Positions 17,214 to 25,598 of a stretch of DNA of 64,000 nucleotides are shown one piece after another (the stretch's first letter is position 1; each line of letters starts with the position of its first letter). The notes beneath the pieces were generated by a model. The model was not told where the DNA came from and did no database searches. It was given only the letters and a program-made list of their open reading frames with translations. Source of the stretch: Aquabacter spiritensis (GTDB lineage: Bacteria; Pseudomonadota; Alphaproteobacteria; Rhizobiales; Xanthobacteraceae); the NCBI RefSeq assembly GCF_004346185.1, contig NZ_SMAI01000015.1, positions 1 to 64,000 of the forward strand, given 5' to 3'. Made by a program: the position numbers and the translations under genes.

Positions 17214-18416
17214 ATGCATAAACATGATCCGGTTCGACAGATCAGCTTCATTCAGCAGGCGCTGTCGCAGAACCGTAAACCGATCGGCTTCTTCCTCGGC
17301 GCGGGCTGCCCGCTGTCGATCCGTGTCAATGAGCGCGAGGAGGATGGGAAGACTGTCACCGACCCGCTGATCTGGGACGTGGCTGGACTGACGAAGGTGA
17401 TCGCCAAGACCCTGTCCAGCGGGGACCCCGCGAAGCCCAAAAGCTGGGACAAGATCGTTCAGATCGTGAAGGAGGATGGCGGCAACAGCGGCAATATTGA
17501 ACTGATCCTCAGCCGCATCCGCGTGTTCGCGAGCGTCGCCGGCATCGGAAATGCGAGAGGCCTCACAGCAGCAGAGCTCAAAGTGCTCGATTCCGAGGTC
17601 TGTAAGGTGATCTCCAAGGAGGTCACTCGTACGCTTCCGGAAAAGGATAGCCCTTATCACAATCTTGCGATCTGGAGTCGCTCGATCCGTCGTGAGCGGC
17701 CCGTCCATCTCTTTACGACCAATTACGACCTGCTGATGGAGCAGGCTCTCGAGGAAAGTTCAGCGCCCTATTTCGACGGCTTCATCGGTGCCCGGAAGGC
17801 TTTCTTCGACCTCGGCGCCGTTGAGGACGAGGGCTTGCTGCCGCCGCGGTGGGCCCGGCTGTGGAAAATCCATGGCTCGCTCAATTGGCGCCTGGAGAAT
17901 GAGACGGTTGTCGTTCGAACCGATGAGAAGACCGATAAGCAGAGCTATCTAATCTACCCGTCGCATCTCAAATATGACCAGAGCCGCAAGATGCCCTATC
18001 TCGCGATGCTCGATCGACTTAAGGCCTTCCTGCTCGCGCCGTCGTCGCTGCTCTTCATCTGTGGCTATTCCTTCGCAGACGAGCATATCAACGACGTCAT
18101 ATGCCGTAGTCTCGAGGCGAACCCGACCGCGCATGTTTTTGCCTTTGTTTATGGTGACCTAGAGACAGATAGCTACAAGCTAGCGCGCCAGTGTGCGCTA
18201 GCGACTCCGAATCTGAGCCTGTTGGGTTTCGACAAGGCTATCATTGGCCGCACACCGGGTGACTGGACAGGCGACGGCGCGGATGACCTTGTACTGCCGC
18301 CCAGCATCCTCGTGAAAGATGGCGACAAGGTCACCGTGCGGCTAGGCGACTTTGCTGCGCTCGGCGCGCTGTTGCGTGGTCTCTCCGGCGACGGGATGAG
18401 CGATGATCCAGCCTGA
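17214..18416 (+). CDS. SIR2-domain defence protein (SIR2-HerA system)
   Basis: This 400-residue cytosolic protein has a SIR2-like NADase fold. The NAD-binding GAGC segment is at residues 29-32 (FFLGAGCPLSIR), FTTNYD is at about 167-172, the catalytic-type His is in KIHGSLNW near residue 220, and GYSFADEHIND is near residue 284. Together with the overlapping downstream HerA ATPase gene (14-bp overlap) this is the known SIR2-HerA anti-phage arrangement, in which the two proteins form a large complex that depletes NAD or cleaves DNA on infection (family knowledge). The start has AGGGGGTGAG directly upstream. Two further genes follow in the same tight operon, which is more than the basic system. 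Confidence 0.93.
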   Translation: MHKHDPVRQISFIQQALSQNRKPIGFFLGAGCPLSIRVNEREEDGKTVTDPLIWDVAGLTKVIAKTLSSGDPAKPKSWDKIVQIVKEDGGNSGNIELILSRIRVFASVAGIGNARGLTAAELKVLDSEVCKVISKEVTRTLPEKDSPYHNLAIWSRSIRRERPVHLFTTNYDLLMEQALEESSAPYFDGFIGARKAFFDLGAVEDEGLLPPRWARLWKIHGSLNWRLENETVVVRTDEKTDKQSYLIYPSHLKYDQSRKMPYLAMLDRLKAFLLAPSSLLFICGYSFADEHINDVICRSLEANPTAHVFAFVYGDLETDSYKLARQCALATPNLSLLGFDKAIIGRTPGDWTGDGADDLVLPPSILVKDGDKVTVRLGDFAALGALLRGLSGDGMSDDPA

Positions 18417-20307
18417 TCTGGCCAACCGGGCAACAGTTATCGGCACTGTCCAAGACGTCAGCGGCACGTCGGTCAGCGTCACCTTGACGTCGGACCGCTT
18501 CTCGGGCCTGAGCTTTGTCCACGGTCAGGGCCATAAAATCGGCCAGATCGGTAGCTTTGTTAAAATTCCGATCGGCTATGTCGACCTTTATGGGATCGTG
18601 TCGCAGGTAGGCGCCAGTGCGGTTCCCGAGAAGGCCGCGCTTTCGATGCCCAACGGGCTGCGTTGGATGACAGTTCAACTTATCGGCGAAGGCTACAGGA
18701 CAGGCCGGTTCCAGCGTGGCATCTCGCAATATCCGACCTTCGAGGACGAGGTCCATCTCGTCTCTGAGACAGATCTCCAGGCGATCTATGGGCGGTCGGG
18801 CAAGCAGAATCATCTGGTCCGGGTCGGTCATGTTGCAGGCAGCGAGTCGATTGACGCACTTGTCGACGTCAACAAACTCGTGACGCGCCACAGCGCGGTC
18901 GTTGGGACGACCGGCTCAGGCAAGTCGACGACAGTCGCGGGGCTGTTGAACGTCCTGTCGGATGAAAGCCGCTTCCCGTCGGCGCGGATCGTCGTGCTCG
19001 ATCTCCACGGCGAATATGGCAAGGCACTCGGCGACCGAGCGAATATCTTCAAGATCAACCCGGATGCCCGCAACGCCAATGAGCATCGGCTGTGCATCCC
19101 TTTCTGGGCGCTTAGCTTCGATGAGCTCATTCGGGTGACGTTTGGAAGCCTCCCGCCCGATGGAAAAGCACGCAACATCATCCTCGAGCAGATACTCGAG
19201 GCCAAGATCGCAAGCCTAACGGCGCAGCCGGTCGCCGGTGTCGATTCCGCCAGCATCACCGCCGATAGCCCGGTGCCTTTCTCGCTCAACAAACTCTGGC
19301 ATGACCTCTATTGCCGGGAGTTCGGAACCTATCTCAGCGCTGGTGGGGCAAACCCATCAGATCAGGCGACTTGGGCCTACGAATGCGATCCTTTGGGCGC
19401 GAAGATCGTGGGGGATGCGCAGGCCGGGGTCCCACCGCGCTTTCGCAAGGTCAAGAATGTCGCCTCTGATCCGGAGAAGATCAATTGGCTCCCGGACGTC
19501 CTCAACGTCCGTGGGCCACTTGAGGCGCTCGGCGCCCGGCTTCGCGTCGCGCGCTATGACTTCCTGCTGAAGGCCGGCGACTGGCATCCCGAGCTCGACG
19601 GCACGACGACCAAGACGCTCGCCGAGTTCGTCGGTCAATGGCTCGGCAGTGACAAGCCGATCACGATCCTCGACCTGTCAGGCATTCCCTCGACGGTCAC
19701 GAACGATATCATCGGCAGCATCTTGCGCGTCCTTTACGATGGTCTCTTCTGGGCGCGGAACCTCTCGGAGGGTGGACGCGAACGCCCGCTGTTGGTCGTG
19801 ATGGAGGAAGCGCACAGCTATCTTGGCGACAATGGCAGCAGCGCCGCCTCAATCGCGACCCAGCGCATCGTCAAGGAAGGGCGCAAATATGGGATCGGCG
19901 CGATGATCGTCAGCCAGCGCCCGGCCGAGATCAATCCCACGATCCTGTCACAATGCGGAACCTTCTTTGCGATGCGCTTGAGCAACGCCACCGATCGCTC
20001 ACATGTGACCAGCGCGCTCTCCGACAACCTTGAAGGTTTGACCAGCATGTTGCCGGTACTGCGCACCGGCGAGGCTATCATTCTCGGCGAAGCGGTGAGG
20101 CTTCCGATGCGGACAATGATCCAAGCGCCGCCTCGCGATCGTCGCCCCGACAGTCAGGATCCGCTGATCTGTGACGAAGCCGCGCCCGAGGATTCGATGA
20201 CGCCAGGCGGTTGGAACCTGAAAATGCACATCGCCGCGGACTATCAATATTTTGTCGAGACCTGGCTCCAGCAGAACCCGGTCCCCACACCGCCCAAGAA
20301 GGAATAA
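18403..20307 (+). CDS. HerA-family DNA translocase (SIR2-HerA system)
   Basis: This 634-residue ATPase is of the HerA/FtsK superfamily. An N-terminal HAS-barrel-like beta domain occupies about residues 1-140. The Walker A motif GTTGSGKST is at 168-176. The Walker B motif is LLVVMEEAHSYL near residue 465, followed by RIVKEGRKYGIG and the arginine-finger-type segment MIVSQRPAEINPTI. It forms hexameric rings that assemble with SIR2 in the defence complex (family knowledge). The gene overlaps the SIR2 gene by 14 bp and is followed after 5 bp by a KTSC gene. Motifs look intact, so the protein is probably active. Confidence 0.93.
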   Translation: MIQPDLANRATVIGTVQDVSGTSVSVTLTSDRFSGLSFVHGQGHKIGQIGSFVKIPIGYVDLYGIVSQVGASAVPEKAALSMPNGLRWMTVQLIGEGYRTGRFQRGISQYPTFEDEVHLVSETDLQAIYGRSGKQNHLVRVGHVAGSESIDALVDVNKLVTRHSAVVGTTGSGKSTTVAGLLNVLSDESRFPSARIVVLDLHGEYGKALGDRANIFKINPDARNANEHRLCIPFWALSFDELIRVTFGSLPPDGKARNIILEQILEAKIASLTAQPVAGVDSASITADSPVPFSLNKLWHDLYCREFGTYLSAGGANPSDQATWAYECDPLGAKIVGDAQAGVPPRFRKVKNVASDPEKINWLPDVLNVRGPLEALGARLRVARYDFLLKAGDWHPELDGTTTKTLAEFVGQWLGSDKPITILDLSGIPSTVTNDIIGSILRVLYDGLFWARNLSEGGRERPLLVVMEEAHSYLGDNGSSAASIATQRIVKEGRKYGIGAMIVSQRPAEINPTILSQCGTFFAMRLSNATDRSHVTSALSDNLEGLTSMLPVLRTGEAIILGEAVRLPMRTMIQAPPRDRRPDSQDPLICDEAAPEDSMTPGGWNLKMHIAADYQYFVETWLQQNPVPTPPKKE

Positions 20308-20312
20308 CACAT

Positions 20313-20531
20313 ATGGCCTGGCAAGATTTCGCTCCCTTCACCTCGTCAAACATCGCCGCAATCCGCTACGATGAAGATCAGCTGCTGCTCGAGGTCGAGT
20401 TTCTCAACAGCACCCGCTATCATTATTACGAGGTGCCGCCGCAGATTGCGCAGGCTTTCGATCAGGCCGGATCGAAGGGGACTTTCCTCGCGTCGACCAT
20501 CAAAGGTCACTATCGCTACAGCCGGGTCTAA
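20313..20531 (+). CDS. KTSC-domain protein
   Basis: This 72-residue protein is almost entirely one KTSC domain: SSNIAAIRYDEDQLLLEVEF, STRYHYYEVPPQIAQAF, and the final SKGTFLASTIKGHYRYSRV. KTSC domains occur alone or at the end of some lysyl-tRNA synthetases and are thought to bind nucleic acid, but their function is not settled. Here the gene sits 5 bp after herA and 1 bp before the nuclease-like gene, so it is part of the SIR2-HerA operon. The ATG at 20,313 was chosen; an earlier in-frame start would overlap herA by about 100 bp. Confidence 0.85.
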   Translation: MAWQDFAPFTSSNIAAIRYDEDQLLLEVEFLNSTRYHYYEVPPQIAQAFDQAGSKGTFLASTIKGHYRYSRV

Positions 20532-20532
20532 T

Positions 20533-21570
20533 ATGCCACTTGTCAGCCTTGACCAGAAAAATAGTCGCGTTCAGTTTGGTGCCTTCGAGGTCGACAACAA
20601 GATCCTATTCGAGTTCTTCAACAAGGTTCCCGCTACCGATCGCGACGAGCAGCTTCACAAGGCGCTTTATATCGGTGTCTTGGCTCTCATGGAGGACCGG
20701 CTCTCGAGCTTCCTCTCGCGCACAGCGAACGAACTCGGGACTGAGCTCGAAAGTCTGAAGCTCATCTTCGATATGAAGAAGGAGCTTTTCTACCGGTCGG
20801 CGGTGAAGGGCGTGCTCGCCGAGGCCGATATCGCCGACTTCTTGTCGGAGTTTTTTAATCGCCAGAAGCTCGCCGACCGTATTGAGCTGACCGGCGACCG
20901 TGCCGGTGCAATCCGTCGAAACAAGACGGGCGACATTGTTTGCCATCTTGCTGGCGACAGCGGCAAACGGATCGCGATCGAATGCAAGTTCGACAAGAGC
21001 ATCCGCCTCGGCGACATCCAGACCAAGGATGTCTTCACCAAAAAAGCGGATACGGCCTGGAGCCAGCTACTCGAAGCGCAGGCCAATCGCGAGGGGCAGG
21101 CCGGAATTATCGTCTTCGACGCCTCGCTCGTCGACAACAGTATACTCGCCACCGTCCAGGACCTGAAATTCCTCCCCGGTATCGGGCTGATCGCGATTAT
21201 CGATTCCCAGAAGGGCGATTATCGCAACCTCGCCATCGCTTACATGCTAGCGCGCGACATCGCCCTCAACGCGAAGACGCTCGAGCTCGACACCGACGTC
21301 CTTAAGATCATCGTGAACCGACTGATCAAGGATGCGCGCGACATGGCGCTGGTGAAGCATCTCGTCAACGCCAATATCGACAATATGAAGCAGATCCTCG
21401 CACAGATCGAGAAAGGCATCCTTCTTGCTGAATTCAATCAGCGCTACCTCATCAAGTTTCTCGCCGAGGGGACCCTCACGAAGGACGACATGCTTGTTTT
21501 CTATGCGGGAGAAGAGATTAAGGAGCGTTTCCGGCTTGTCGAACGCGAGATTAGCGACCTTTGCTCATGA
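20533..21570 (+). CDS. PD-(D/E)XK-like nuclease in the SIR2-HerA operon
   Basis: This 345-residue protein is not a family I can name. The middle carries the spacing of a PD-(D/E)XK nuclease core: Asp134 in KTGDIVCHLA, then Glu150 and Lys152 in RIAIECKFDK, followed by a helix QLLEAQANREG and a strand AGIIVFDAS. The N-terminal third is helical (HKALYIGVLALMEDRLSSFLS) and the C-terminal third is also helical, with possible coiled coil near KQILAQIEKGILLAEFNQRY. In layout it resembles RmuC-like or Mrr-like nucleases with a helical lead. It begins one base after the KTSC stop. I infer a DNA-targeting partner of the SIR2-HerA complex. Confidence 0.7.
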   Translation: MPLVSLDQKNSRVQFGAFEVDNKILFEFFNKVPATDRDEQLHKALYIGVLALMEDRLSSFLSRTANELGTELESLKLIFDMKKELFYRSAVKGVLAEADIADFLSEFFNRQKLADRIELTGDRAGAIRRNKTGDIVCHLAGDSGKRIAIECKFDKSIRLGDIQTKDVFTKKADTAWSQLLEAQANREGQAGIIVFDASLVDNSILATVQDLKFLPGIGLIAIIDSQKGDYRNLAIAYMLARDIALNAKTLELDTDVLKIIVNRLIKDARDMALVKHLVNANIDNMKQILAQIEKGILLAEFNQRYLIKFLAEGTLTKDDMLVFYAGEEIKERFRLVEREISDLCS

Positions 21571-21636
21571 GATGTTGAAATGTCGCCCCCGCAGTCGCCT
21601 TCATCGAGGTTTGCGCTTTGAACCTGCCAGTCCGGA

Positions 21637-21729
21637 AACGGCCCCAAAAGTGCCGGTCTGCAATGCGCCCCCATATCGGTCATTCTGGTTCGAGTTGGCG
21701 GATCCCAAAAGCGGACGAACATCATTTGC
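21637..21729 (+). repeat. Intergenic repeat, copy 2 (after SIR2 module)
   Basis: This copy lies 67 bp after the nuclease-like gene. It shares the blocks listed for copy 1. It also shares GTCTGCAAT followed by a GCCCC run and CGGTC/CGGCT-TTC with copy 4, so it links the two halves of the family. The surrounding 21,571-21,868 stretch has no convincing gene. Confidence 0.5.
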
Positions 21730-21868
21730 GATATCCTCACGATCAAAAGATAGTTCGAATCCTTCCGGGCGCGCCATTTCAGTACAGAACTATGAACGCC
21801 GAACGCCGCCGATTGCCCGCTAGAAGCGGCCACCCGCGTTCGCAGCAGTTCCGACTTCGATCCCATGA

Positions 21869-22339
21869 TGCGGACTTCTTGATCTCCTTGCGCTTGACGC
21901 GCAGCAACTGCGCGAGCCTCCGGCCTTCACCGATGGCGACGAGATAGAAACCGGTCGGCTGACCTTCACCGTCAAGCTCCGGCTCCACCACAATTTTTTG
22001 CAGGTTGGGAAACTCAACTCATCGGGCATGAGCAAGGCTTCCAACGCCAACGCCGCCGAGGTCCACAACCAGGTTATGATGATGCTGGGGCATGAAATCT
22101 TCGATCCCGACATCGGAAAGTGCGTGCTTGTCGATCACGCGTTTATAGTTGCAGGTGGCGAGATTACGAAGGCGGAGCGCAACTGGTTGGGCAGTAAGCT
22201 CGACGCGACGAAACGCAGTCAGATACTGTTCATGGATCGCGAGGACATCTTGAACCTCTTCGTCGTCACAAGCCTGCCACTACCGGCGGGCGCCGTGCCG
22301 GCAACTGTGGCTGCGGATGACGACGATCTTCATTTCTAG
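21869..22339 (+). pseudogene. C-terminal remnant of an unknown defence-type protein
   Basis: An open frame of about 156 codons has a protein-like composition but begins right after a stop and has no good start; the earliest candidates are a TTG at 21,998 and an ATG at 22,028. It contains VHNQVMMMLGHEIFDPDIGK, VLVDHAFIVAGGEITKAERN and RSQILFMDREDILNLFV, then an acidic tail. The strand-helix pattern of the last part resembles the end of restriction-endonuclease-like domains. I read it as the tail of a gene whose 5' part was lost when the island was assembled, but a short functional gene from 22,028 is possible. Its stop shares a CTAG with the convergent cap3 stop. Confidence 0.5.
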
Positions 22340-22803
22340 ATCACGCGAGGAGTAAGGCGCGTGCGCTGCGGAGCGCAACTTCGGGCGAAGATCGTCATCG
22401 AGTGGTCCATCCAGATCCAGAAACGTAAACGAACGATGAGCAAAAGTGCGAAGGTGATTTCCGAACTGCTATCTTCAACTATATCTGTCATCGTGTCGAT
22501 GTCTTCTCGACTAGGCCGAACGGGGAACGACGGATGCGAATGCCATTCCCCGAGATAGTTGAAACGGCTGAAATCGCGGCCGGTCTGCTCGAAGAACGCA
22601 GTCAGTGCTTTGTGATGTAGGGCTGGATCGCGTCGAAAATTGGCATGCGACCCCGAATGCGAATCGAGCGAAAAGTCGATAATACGGAAGCGCCCCGGCG
22701 CAAGTTGCTCGGCGAACAGCATGCCGCCAATCTCGCGTGATCCTGCCCGCTGAAGCGCCTTACGCAGACGCGGCTCGATGTCAGGTGCCAGTTCGATCCG
22801 CAT
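22336..22803 (-). CDS. cap3: CBASS Cap3: JAB/JAMM isopeptidase
   Basis: This 155-residue zinc protease has the JAMM motif: an upstream Glu in SREIGGMLF (about residue 24), then GEWHSHPSFPVRPSREDID with His88, His90, Ser98 and Asp101. In type II CBASS, Cap3 removes the CD-NTase from conjugates made by Cap2 and so tunes signalling (family knowledge). The start is placed at the ATG giving MRIELAPDIE, which overlaps the end of cap2 by 23 bp; longer in-frame starts would only read cap2 out of frame. It is the last gene of the minus-strand CBASS operon. Its TAG stop overlaps the stop of the convergent gene in the tetramer CTAG. Confidence 0.92.
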   Translation of the reverse strand: MRIELAPDIEPRLRKALQRAGSREIGGMLFAEQLAPGRFRIIDFSLDSHSGSHANFRRDPALHHKALTAFFEQTGRDFSRFNYLGEWHSHPSFPVRPSREDIDTMTDIVEDSSSEITFALLLIVRLRFWIWMDHSMTIFARSCAPQRTRLTPRVI

Positions 22804-24517
22804 CGTCCGCCGCCTTATCCAGGAGTGAGACCACGTACTCGAGCGCGGCGCCAGCGTGTTCTCCCGATACAGGGAGCTGCCATTCATCTTCGGCCGCGAA
22901 ATCAATCGGCCGAGTGTCAAACGGCTCATCGAACACCCAATCCGCTGCGAGGCCGATGACATAGGCCGGATGTGGGAAGATGGAGGTGTCGCGCCGAACC
23001 AGTACGTCAACCGCCATGCGTGACGTATGCGCGGCGATGACTGCCACGTCGGCGTCGTCGGCAATGAGTGGTGGGCCGGCATCGCGGTGCACGTCGTAGT
23101 CATTTCCTTGGCCATGCCACGGAACCCCCTGGCTACGACACCACGCGAGGTATTGGCGGCGCGCCGCATGCGGAGGCGGCTCAATACCCGGTCGCAGGCG
23201 AGCCACGAATCCGCCGATGCCTCCGGCATAAACTTCGGCCCAGATCATCGGGCTACGGGCCCGTCGCGCCACCGATGCAACGAAGTTGAATGCCTGCGGA
23301 TCGGCGGTTGCGTCGATCAAGAGATTGCATTCAGCAAGTGCGTCAAGGATGGTGGCCGTGCTGCCAGAAGATTCCTGACCGCCCAAATCGACGCGCCAAA
23401 CCTCGACCGTCACGTTAGGCGCGACCGCGCGCAGGCGTTCTTCAAGTGCGTCAACCTTGTGCGAGCCGAGGCTTTCTGCCGCCAGTTCATTCCGTGCGAG
23501 GTTGCCCGGCTTCAAAATGTCGTCATCGATGAGCACGAACTGTCGGACGCCGCTTCGCGCGAGGCTTGCGGCGATCTTCGAGCCCAGTGATCCACAGCCG
23601 ACGATACCGACCTTCTTCCCGGCCATTGCTGCGTAGAAGTCCGGCAGGCGCGCGCCGGTTTCATTGGAAAGGTCGATGGTGCGATAGTGCAGCACCTTCC
23701 ACGTGCCCTTGTGTAAGAACGAGAAATGGAACTGTGCGCTCGTCGCGTCAGCGAGCACAGTGAATCGCGACGTGGCATTGTCGTCGGTAGGCGCCTGGCC
23801 TTGAATAGCCGTGGCGGTGACAATGCGCTCCAGTTGCTCCTGCTCTGAGACTGCTACGCCATCGAGTGACGGAAGCCGCACGAGGAGCCCGGGGCTGCCC
23901 TGGCTGTCTCCAGGCGGTATGCTGTCTTCCTGCCATACGGGCGCGGATACGGGGCCGATCGAGGCGACATAGGCAGTCCACGTCCGGCGAGGGCCATGCG
24001 TTTCCACGATATTGCAGGGATAGCCGGCTCCAGCTTCCAGGGCGGCGATGTAATCGCGCAATCCGGGGGTCAGGAACGCTCGGCAGCTCGCGCTCCGCAA
24101 TTGCTGACCGAGGGATGCCTGATGCGCGCTCGGTACGACGGCGCGCCGATCCAGTGCTGGTTGCTCACCAGAGAGAAGACGATGCGCGCTTTCGATCATC
24201 ATCGCGCCAGTTACCGCGGGGTCCCAGTTGTCCGTCCTGTATTCGAGGCACAACTCGCCTCCATGTCCCCATTGATGGCTCGAGTAGTGTCGCCCGTCCC
24301 GAGGGAGAACAGAGGGCGGCGTTTCCGGAAAGAAGGCCGGATAGGTCAAGGTGAATGGCAGGGCTTCCCCGTTGACGGCCATGTCGAAATCGACGGCGAA
24401 CTGCAGACCTTTCATCATGCGCGGCGTCGCGACCGCCAGCCAAGGCGCACTCGCCCGGAGGGCCTCGATGCCGGTCACTTCCGTTTTCAGGCGCTCGGGA
24501 TTGTGGATGAACCACAT
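22781..24517 (-). CDS. cap2: CBASS Cap2: E1-E2 fusion conjugating enzyme
   Basis: This 578-residue protein joins a ubiquitin-conjugating E2-like domain and an E1-like adenylation domain. In the E2 part, GHGGELCLEYRTDNWDP supplies the catalytic Cys90. The ThiF-type E1 domain starts near residue 300 with GIVGCGSLGSKIAASLA, then VLIDDDILKPGNLARNEL (the Asp and Arg/Asn pattern for ATP binding). Cys460 in YLAWCRSQG is a candidate E1 cysteine. Cap2 attaches the C-terminus of the CD-NTase to a target and thereby primes the synthase (family knowledge). The start codon overlaps the CD-NTase stop by one base. Confidence 0.93.
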   Translation of the reverse strand: MWFIHNPERLKTEVTGIEALRASAPWLAVATPRMMKGLQFAVDFDMAVNGEALPFTLTYPAFFPETPPSVLPRDGRHYSSHQWGHGGELCLEYRTDNWDPAVTGAMMIESAHRLLSGEQPALDRRAVVPSAHQASLGQQLRSASCRAFLTPGLRDYIAALEAGAGYPCNIVETHGPRRTWTAYVASIGPVSAPVWQEDSIPPGDSQGSPGLLVRLPSLDGVAVSEQEQLERIVTATAIQGQAPTDDNATSRFTVLADATSAQFHFSFLHKGTWKVLHYRTIDLSNETGARLPDFYAAMAGKKVGIVGCGSLGSKIAASLARSGVRQFVLIDDDILKPGNLARNELAAESLGSHKVDALEERLRAVAPNVTVEVWRVDLGGQESSGSTATILDALAECNLLIDATADPQAFNFVASVARRARSPMIWAEVYAGGIGGFVARLRPGIEPPPHAARRQYLAWCRSQGVPWHGQGNDYDVHRDAGPPLIADDADVAVIAAHTSRMAVDVLVRRDTSIFPHPAYVIGLAADWVFDEPFDTRPIDFAAEDEWQLPVSGEHAGAALEYVVSLLDKAADDADRTGT

Positions 24518-25578
24518 CAGCCAAATCCCCTCGGCTTGTCGTCGGTGCGCGGCGCGTTGGGGAAAGAGAAGGCTCCTGCAGGCGGCGCAACCGACGCGAC
24601 CTTGAGAAGGGCAGACTTCTTTTCGAACTTGGTTTCGTCCCGATTGCTGAAGAAGGTCGTCGCATAGACCTTGTCCCAGCATTTCAGAGCTTTGGTGCGG
24701 GTGCAGTCGTGCTCGAACAGCGGGGCGAGCGTGTCGATCGCCTCGGTCAGACGCCCGCGCAGGAAGCGTGCGCGAGGATCATCCGTGCCCCTGGTGATGG
24801 TTTGATCGGGGGTCACCGGATGTGCAACCACGAGGTTCCAGTTCAGCCGGTCGCGGATGGCCTTCATCGTCGCGTATAGGGCGCGATCTTCCCTCCACAT
24901 GTCACCTTGGAAGCACTCTGTCACGAGCTTCGTGATGCCAAAGCCGCTGAGGATTTGACCGGACCAGCTTTCGCGGCTGCGTGCGTACTTCTTGATTTCG
25001 CGTACCACGCGGCGGAGCTGGCGGCCGTTGACGGTATCAGGGCTCTGCTTTGTGTTCTCGTCTTCGAACCACTTCGACACGTCCCGGGCGTCCGAGCGTT
25101 TCCAGTCGCTGCTGGCAAGTTCGTGGTGGTAGCTCTCGCTTCCAAAGATGTCCTTGGTTGCTACGCGACGATACACTGGCACATCCACGCAATATCCTGC
25201 GAGGTAGTAGACACGCACACAGTTCTTGCGCACCTCTGGCGGGGTCTTGAATGAACCGTCGTCGAGCGCGTCCCGCGCCATCTGGCGTGCTTGGAGCGCA
25301 GTCATCTCCGCGCCGCGCTCGCCAACGAGCACGGCCTTCTCGAAATAGACGCCATCGTCAATATCGTAGTCTTTGGCAGGGTGCTGCGTCATCGTTTTCA
25401 TGGCGTAACTGCCTTGGCTCGCGAACTCGCGCGGCGCGGGCTTGTCCTTGTCCTTCAGGCCTTTCTTTAGGCGCTCGCGGTTGGCATCACGCCGTCCGCG
25501 CATATTGGTCCGCTCCGCCTGCGGGAGGGTCACCTCGTCATCGTGATAGGCAAGAATGTCGTTGGCGCAGTTGTACAT
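24517..25578 (-). CDS. CBASS CD-NTase (DncV-like cyclic nucleotide synthase)
   Basis: This 353-residue nucleotidyltransferase makes the cyclic oligonucleotide alarm signal. The polymerase-beta-like core is clear: QGSYAM (the GS motif, residues 56-57), KDYDIDDGVYF with Asp72 and Asp74, and the third acidic residue in YCVDVPVYRR (Asp132). These segments closely parallel DncV of Vibrio cholerae (DIDDG and IDVP), so a cyclic dinucleotide such as 3'3'-cGAMP is likely but not proven. The C-terminus ends in RGFG, with a terminal Gly suited to conjugation by Cap2. The start at MYNCANDILAY leaves 20 bp after the capV stop. Confidence 0.93.
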   Translation of the reverse strand: MYNCANDILAYHDDEVTLPQAERTNMRGRRDANRERLKKGLKDKDKPAPREFASQGSYAMKTMTQHPAKDYDIDDGVYFEKAVLVGERGAEMTALQARQMARDALDDGSFKTPPEVRKNCVRVYYLAGYCVDVPVYRRVATKDIFGSESYHHELASSDWKRSDARDVSKWFEDENTKQSPDTVNGRQLRRVVREIKKYARSRESWSGQILSGFGITKLVTECFQGDMWREDRALYATMKAIRDRLNWNLVVAHPVTPDQTITRGTDDPRARFLRGRLTEAIDTLAPLFEHDCTRTKALKCWDKVYATTFFSNRDETKFEKKSALLKVASVAPPAGAFSFPNAPRTDDKPRGFG

Positions 25579-25598
25579 GATCACCTCGAATTTTTGAG

